From Chloroflexota bacterium (lineage in GTDB: Bacteria > Chloroflexota > Dehalococcoidia > GIF9 > UBA5629), in contig CP070642.1 of assembly GCA_020354105.1 (NCBI GenBank), positions 1,168,621 to 1,175,820 on the forward strand: DNA of 7,200 nucleotides, in the 5' to 3' direction. Below the pieces are notes generated by a model. It was not told the DNA's origin and did no database searches. It saw only the letters and a program-made list of their open reading frames with translations. Shown here piece after piece: positions 4,871 through 7,200 of this stretch (position 1 is the first letter of the stretch; each line of letters opens with the position of its first letter). Position numbers and translations under genes: made by a program.

Positions 4871-5602
4871 ATGCGGTATGCAATCATCGGTGACATTCAC
4901 AGCAATTTAGAAGCTTTTGAGATGGTGCTTCGTGATGCCGATGTCAAGGGGGGCTTTGATAAGATTTGGTGTCTTGGTGATGTGGTGGGCTATGGTCCTG
5001 ACCCTAACGAGTGCATTGAGCGCCTGTGTCAGTTCGAGCATGTTTGTGTTGCTGGCAATCATGATTGGGCAGCGATAGGCAAGATGGATACAGCTGACTT
5101 TAATCCTGTGGCGGCTCAAGCCTGTCAATGGACAGCTCAGCAGTTAACTGCCGAAAACATAGAGTATCTGCAAAATTTACCTCTTAGCATTTGTCAGGAA
5201 GATTTTACGCTGATTCATGGTAGCCCGAGGGAGCCTATCTGGGAGTATCTTTTATCACTCGAAGGGGCACAGGATAATTTCAGCCATTTTGAAACGACTT
5301 ACTGCCTTGTGGGGCATTCCCACGTTCCGCTCATCTTCGAGCTTGTTGATAGCAAGGTGGTCTATGAAATGTTTCCAGAGGGTGCTGAATTGAGGCTGGG
5401 CGAGAGGCGTATGATTATCAATCCCGGCGGTGTGGGACAACCTCGAGATGGTGACCCACGGGCGAGCTATGCTCTTTATGATACTGAGGCCCGGACTGTA
5501 TATCATCATCGGGTGGAGTATGATATTCAAGCTACACAGAAAAAGATGACGGAGCTGGGATTGCCAGCGCCGCTAATTTTGCGCTTGAGCGTGGGCTGGT
5601 AA
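4871..5602 (+). CDS. Calcineurin-like metallophosphoesterase (YfcE/MJ0936-like)
   Basis: This is a cytoplasmic two-metal phosphoesterase; relatives hydrolyse phosphodiester or phosphomonoester bonds, and the substrate here is unknown. All family motifs are present in order: GDIHSN (7-12; D8 and H10), GDVVGYGPDP (36-45; D37), GNHD (62-65; N63 and H64), HGSP (116-119; H116) and GHSH (148-151; H149 and H151). The segment NPGGVGQPRDGDPRASYALYD near residues 186-206 is typical of the Metallophos_2 subgroup. With 243 residues and no signal peptide or membrane helix it is a complete single-domain enzyme. The ATG at 4871 fits the family start (MRYAIIGDIHSN) and sits directly behind a strong promoter without a ribosome site. 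It stands alone, between the zinc-ribbon pair and the SRP RNA. 2',3'-cyclic nucleotide or general phosphodiesterase activity is possible, but nothing here decides it. Confidence 0.93.
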   Translation: MRYAIIGDIHSNLEAFEMVLRDADVKGGFDKIWCLGDVVGYGPDPNECIERLCQFEHVCVAGNHDWAAIGKMDTADFNPVAAQACQWTAQQLTAENIEYLQNLPLSICQEDFTLIHGSPREPIWEYLLSLEGAQDNFSHFETTYCLVGHSHVPLIFELVDSKVVYEMFPEGAELRLGERRMIINPGGVGQPRDGDPRASYALYDTEARTVYHHRVEYDIQATQKKMTELGLPAPLILRLSVGW

Positions 5603-5604
5603 CC

Positions 5605-5633
5605 TTGAAAAGTTCAAAGCCACATAGTAGTAT
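5605..5633 (+). promoter_or_regulatory. Promoter of the SRP RNA gene
   Basis: TTGAAA (5605-5610, five of six consensus bases) and TAGTAT (5628-5633, four of six) are 17 bp apart. The -10 ends 6 nt before 5640, the first base of the closing helix of the SRP RNA, so the predicted start coincides with the RNA 5' end. The -35 begins 3 bp after the stop of the phosphoesterase gene. Confidence 0.6.
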
Positions 5634-5639
5634 TTGATT

Positions 5640-5909
5640 GGGTCGTGCTAGATGGGGAACTAGCGGTGCCCTGTACCCGAGATCCGCTATAGCGGGGTTG
5701 AATTCCGGCTCGAGGTTTTTGCCTTTTGGGACTGCTGCGGTCGAGCGGTGTTGAGGGCTGGGTCTTGCGCGGCGGAGGGCTATGAATCCCGTCAGATCCG
5801 GAAGGAAGCAGCGGTAAATAGTATTCTCCGGGTGCCGCAAGGCTACCTGGTCGGAGCTGGCTAGCTGGAGCAAGCTAGGAGGCGGATATCGACAGTCGGT
5901 GCACGACCC
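5640..5909 (+). ncRNA. ffs: Signal recognition particle RNA, large bacterial type with Alu domain
   Basis: The SRP RNA binds Ffh and directs ribosomes making membrane or secreted proteins to FtsY. The Ffh-binding hairpin is unmistakable at 5791-5812 (GTCAGATCCGGAAGGAAGCA and on), with its GGAA loop at 5800-5803. The common CAGGTCC reads CAGATCC here (A at 5796). The 5' part has the Alu-domain sequence of large bacterial SRP RNAs, including GCGGTGCCCTGTA (5662-5674) and a following CCGCTATAGCGGGG hairpin. The ends are fixed by a perfect 9-bp closing helix, GGGTCGTGC at 5640-5648 with GCACGACCC at 5901-5909, giving about 270 nt. This is the Bacillus-like long form, not the about 110-nt 4.5S form. 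It has its own promoter, but I see no terminator hairpin with a T-run before the SDR gene. Confidence 0.93.
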
Positions 5910-5937
5910 ATGCTTTAAAAAATCGGGGGCTTGATAG

Positions 5938-6729
5938 GTGGATTTGAATCTGGCTGGCAAGACAGCGATTGTTACTGGTGGGGGCTCGAACATAGGTCGG
6001 GCTATAGTTTTAGCTTTTGCCATGGAAAAATCCAATATCGTTATTGCCGATATTGATGAAGCCCAGGGACAAAAGGTGGCAAAAGAGGCTGTTGCCTTAG
6101 GAGCCAAGGCTGAGGCTATCAAAACCGATGTAACCAGTTTTGATTCGGTGACCGCTATGGTTAAGAACACACTAGAAGATTTCGAAAAAATAGACGTATT
6201 GGTAAATAATGTTGGCTGGACTCTAGACCGGCTATTTGTAGAGAAGTCGAGGTCTGAATGGGAGAAGGAAGTAAATATTAATTTTTGGGGTGTACTAAAC
6301 TGTACCAGAGCCGTTTTGGACCATATGATTGAACGTAAGTACGGCAAGATTATCAGCATTGGCTCTGATGCTGGCAGGATGGGTGAGTACAGGGAAGCGG
6401 TCTATGCAGCATGTAAGGGTGGTGTCATTGCTATGTCTAAATCTTTAGCCCGGGAGCTGGGTCGCTATGGCATAAATATTAACGTTGTTTGCCCCGGAGT
6501 GACTGTGCCGGAAAATCCCGAGCATACCGGCGAGTCCAGTATGTGGAAGGGACCAATGGCTCAGGTATTCACCCCCGAAGCCCAGGAGAAGGCGGCCAAA
6601 GCTTACCCATTACGCCGACTGGGTAAGCCGGAGGATGTTGCCAGTGCGGTTGTTTTTTTGGCTTCGGATGCGGCCAGTTTTATAACTGGACAAACCATCA
6701 GTGTAAGCGGCGGCTATACCATGATGTAA
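5938..6729 (+). CDS. Short-chain dehydrogenase/reductase, BadH-like
   Basis: This is a classical SDR of 263 residues, expected to oxidise or reduce a hydroxyl/keto group with NAD(H). The nucleotide fold shows TGGGSNIG (13-20), D38 at the end of the second strand (favouring NAD over NADP), D64, and NNVG (90-93, a variant of NNAG). The catalytic tetrad is N115, S143, Y156 and K160. The stretch SDAGRMG...EAVYAACKGG (143-162) and the later NVVCPG and PLRRLGKPEDVASAV resemble BadH, the 2-hydroxycyclohexanecarboxyl-CoA dehydrogenase of anaerobic benzoate degradation; that is remembered similarity, not a search. SDR substrate prediction is unreliable, and 3-oxoacyl-ACP reductase-type activity remains possible. 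Start is GTG at 5938, with a G-run (5925-5929) as the only weak ribosome site. It lies 28 bp after the SRP RNA and 14 bp before the amidohydrolase, with which it probably forms an operon. Confidence 0.92.
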   Translation: MDLNLAGKTAIVTGGGSNIGRAIVLAFAMEKSNIVIADIDEAQGQKVAKEAVALGAKAEAIKTDVTSFDSVTAMVKNTLEDFEKIDVLVNNVGWTLDRLFVEKSRSEWEKEVNINFWGVLNCTRAVLDHMIERKYGKIISIGSDAGRMGEYREAVYAACKGGVIAMSKSLARELGRYGININVVCPGVTVPENPEHTGESSMWKGPMAQVFTPEAQEKAAKAYPLRRLGKPEDVASAVVFLASDAASFITGQTISVSGGYTMM

Positions 6730-6743
6730 GAGGTGATATTAGG

Positions 6744-7200
6744 ATGAAAGCTATCGATGTTCATGTCCATCCAAGCACGGCTGCTTTTGACCGGAGAAAA
6801 ATGTGGGGGACAGAACTTGTGGAGTACATTTCCAAGTATTATGGGGTTGAATATAAAGTTAAGACTGACGAGGAAATGGCACAAGATTTCAGGGAGCTGG
6901 ACCTAAGAGCTATCTTAATAGGCTGGGATGCGCAATCTGTGAGCGGCTATGATACCAGAAATACCAATGACGAAGTTGCCAGGCTAATCAAAAAATTCCC
7001 CGACGTGTTTATCGGGGGTTGGGCGATGATTGACCCATGGAAGGGCAAGGCAGCTATAAGGGAGTTAGAGAGATGTGTTAAAGAACTGGGGCTGATGGGA
7101 CTGAAATTCCAGCAAGCTCTGCAGGCATTCTTCCCAAATGATAGACGGTTTTATCCACTTTATGAGAAGTGTGTTGAGTTGAAAATACCGGTTTCTTTTC
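6744..7200 (+). CDS. Amidohydrolase 2 family protein, N-terminal part (cut by the window edge)
   Basis: The reading frame is open from ATG at 6744 to the right edge (152 codons and one base). AGGTGA (6731-6736) gives a ribosome site at 7-nt spacing, 14 bp after the SDR stop. The protein opens MKAIDVHVHP, with H7 and H9 as the HxH metal ligands on the first strand of a TIM barrel. GGWAMIDP (91-98) and MGLKFQQALQAFFPNDRRFY (118-137) fit the Amidohydro_2 family of hydrolases and non-oxidative decarboxylases (ACMSD or gamma-resorcylate decarboxylase relatives). The later metal and catalytic residues lie outside the window, so hydrolase and decarboxylase cannot be told apart. Pairing with a BadH-like SDR suggests a degradation pathway for a cyclic or aromatic-derived compound; this is inference from context. 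Confidence 0.88.
   Translation, partial: MKAIDVHVHPSTAAFDRRKMWGTELVEYISKYYGVEYKVKTDEEMAQDFRELDLRAILIGWDAQSVSGYDTRNTNDEVARLIKKFPDVFIGGWAMIDPWKGKAAIRELERCVKELGLMGLKFQQALQAFFPNDRRFYPLYEKCVELKIPVSF

Noticed and set aside
5889..5919. Possible separate promoter for the SDR (TCGACA and a TTTAAA-like -10)
   Set aside because: The two parts fit only with 19-bp spacing, and the -35 would lie inside the SRP RNA; too weak to list.
5532..6359. A 275-codon open frame on the minus strand
   Set aside because: It runs antisense through the SRP RNA and the SDR gene, both firmly identified, and its low-complexity Ser/Ala/Pro-rich translation resembles no family.

Overview
The window looks like chromosomal DNA of a free-living bacterium, most likely Chloroflexota and probably a Dehalococcoidia-like lineage. 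This placement is inferred from remembered resemblance of the proteins and from the repeat family at 861-1000; no search was run. The gene content is mostly conserved housekeeping, with two less familiar parts: a pair of small zinc-ribbon membrane proteins, and the start of a catabolic-looking gene pair at the right end.

Layout. Positions 1-247 (minus) hold the first 82 codons of the membrane protease gene ftsH. It diverges from rsfS (436-795, plus), a ribosome silencing factor with a non-AUG start. A gene-free gap (796-1027) between the convergent rsfS and ndk carries a 140-bp inverted-repeat element. A minus-strand operon follows, transcribed thiL > tsaE > tsaB > ndk (3629 down to 1028), with overlaps of 4 and 10 bp and then an 18-bp spacer. 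It covers the last step of thiamine diphosphate synthesis, two components of tRNA t6A modification, and nucleoside diphosphate kinase. Its promoter lies so close to the thiL ATG that the mRNA should be leaderless.

Divergent from thiL, a promoter overlapped by a near-perfect 21-bp palindrome drives two related zinc-ribbon/transmembrane proteins (3750-4220 and 4246-4689). A gene-free stretch (4690-4870) then holds a strong-looking promoter for a calcineurin-like phosphoesterase (4871-5602), again probably leaderless. Next comes a large-type SRP RNA with Alu domain (about 5640-5909) behind its own promoter. Only 28 bp later starts a short-chain dehydrogenase resembling BadH (5938-6729), followed 14 bp later by an amidohydrolase-2-family gene that runs off the right edge.

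Functionally, ftsH, rsfS, the tsa genes and the SRP RNA serve protein quality control, translation and secretion. The SDR/amidohydrolase pair looks like the beginning of a degradation operon for a cyclic or CoA-linked substrate. No CRISPR array, tRNA, rRNA, transposase or phage gene is visible. The points most worth checking are the palindrome-controlled zinc-ribbon pair, the leaderless promoters, the non-AUG rsfS start, the interspersed repeat, and the apparent absence of a terminator between the SRP RNA and the SDR.
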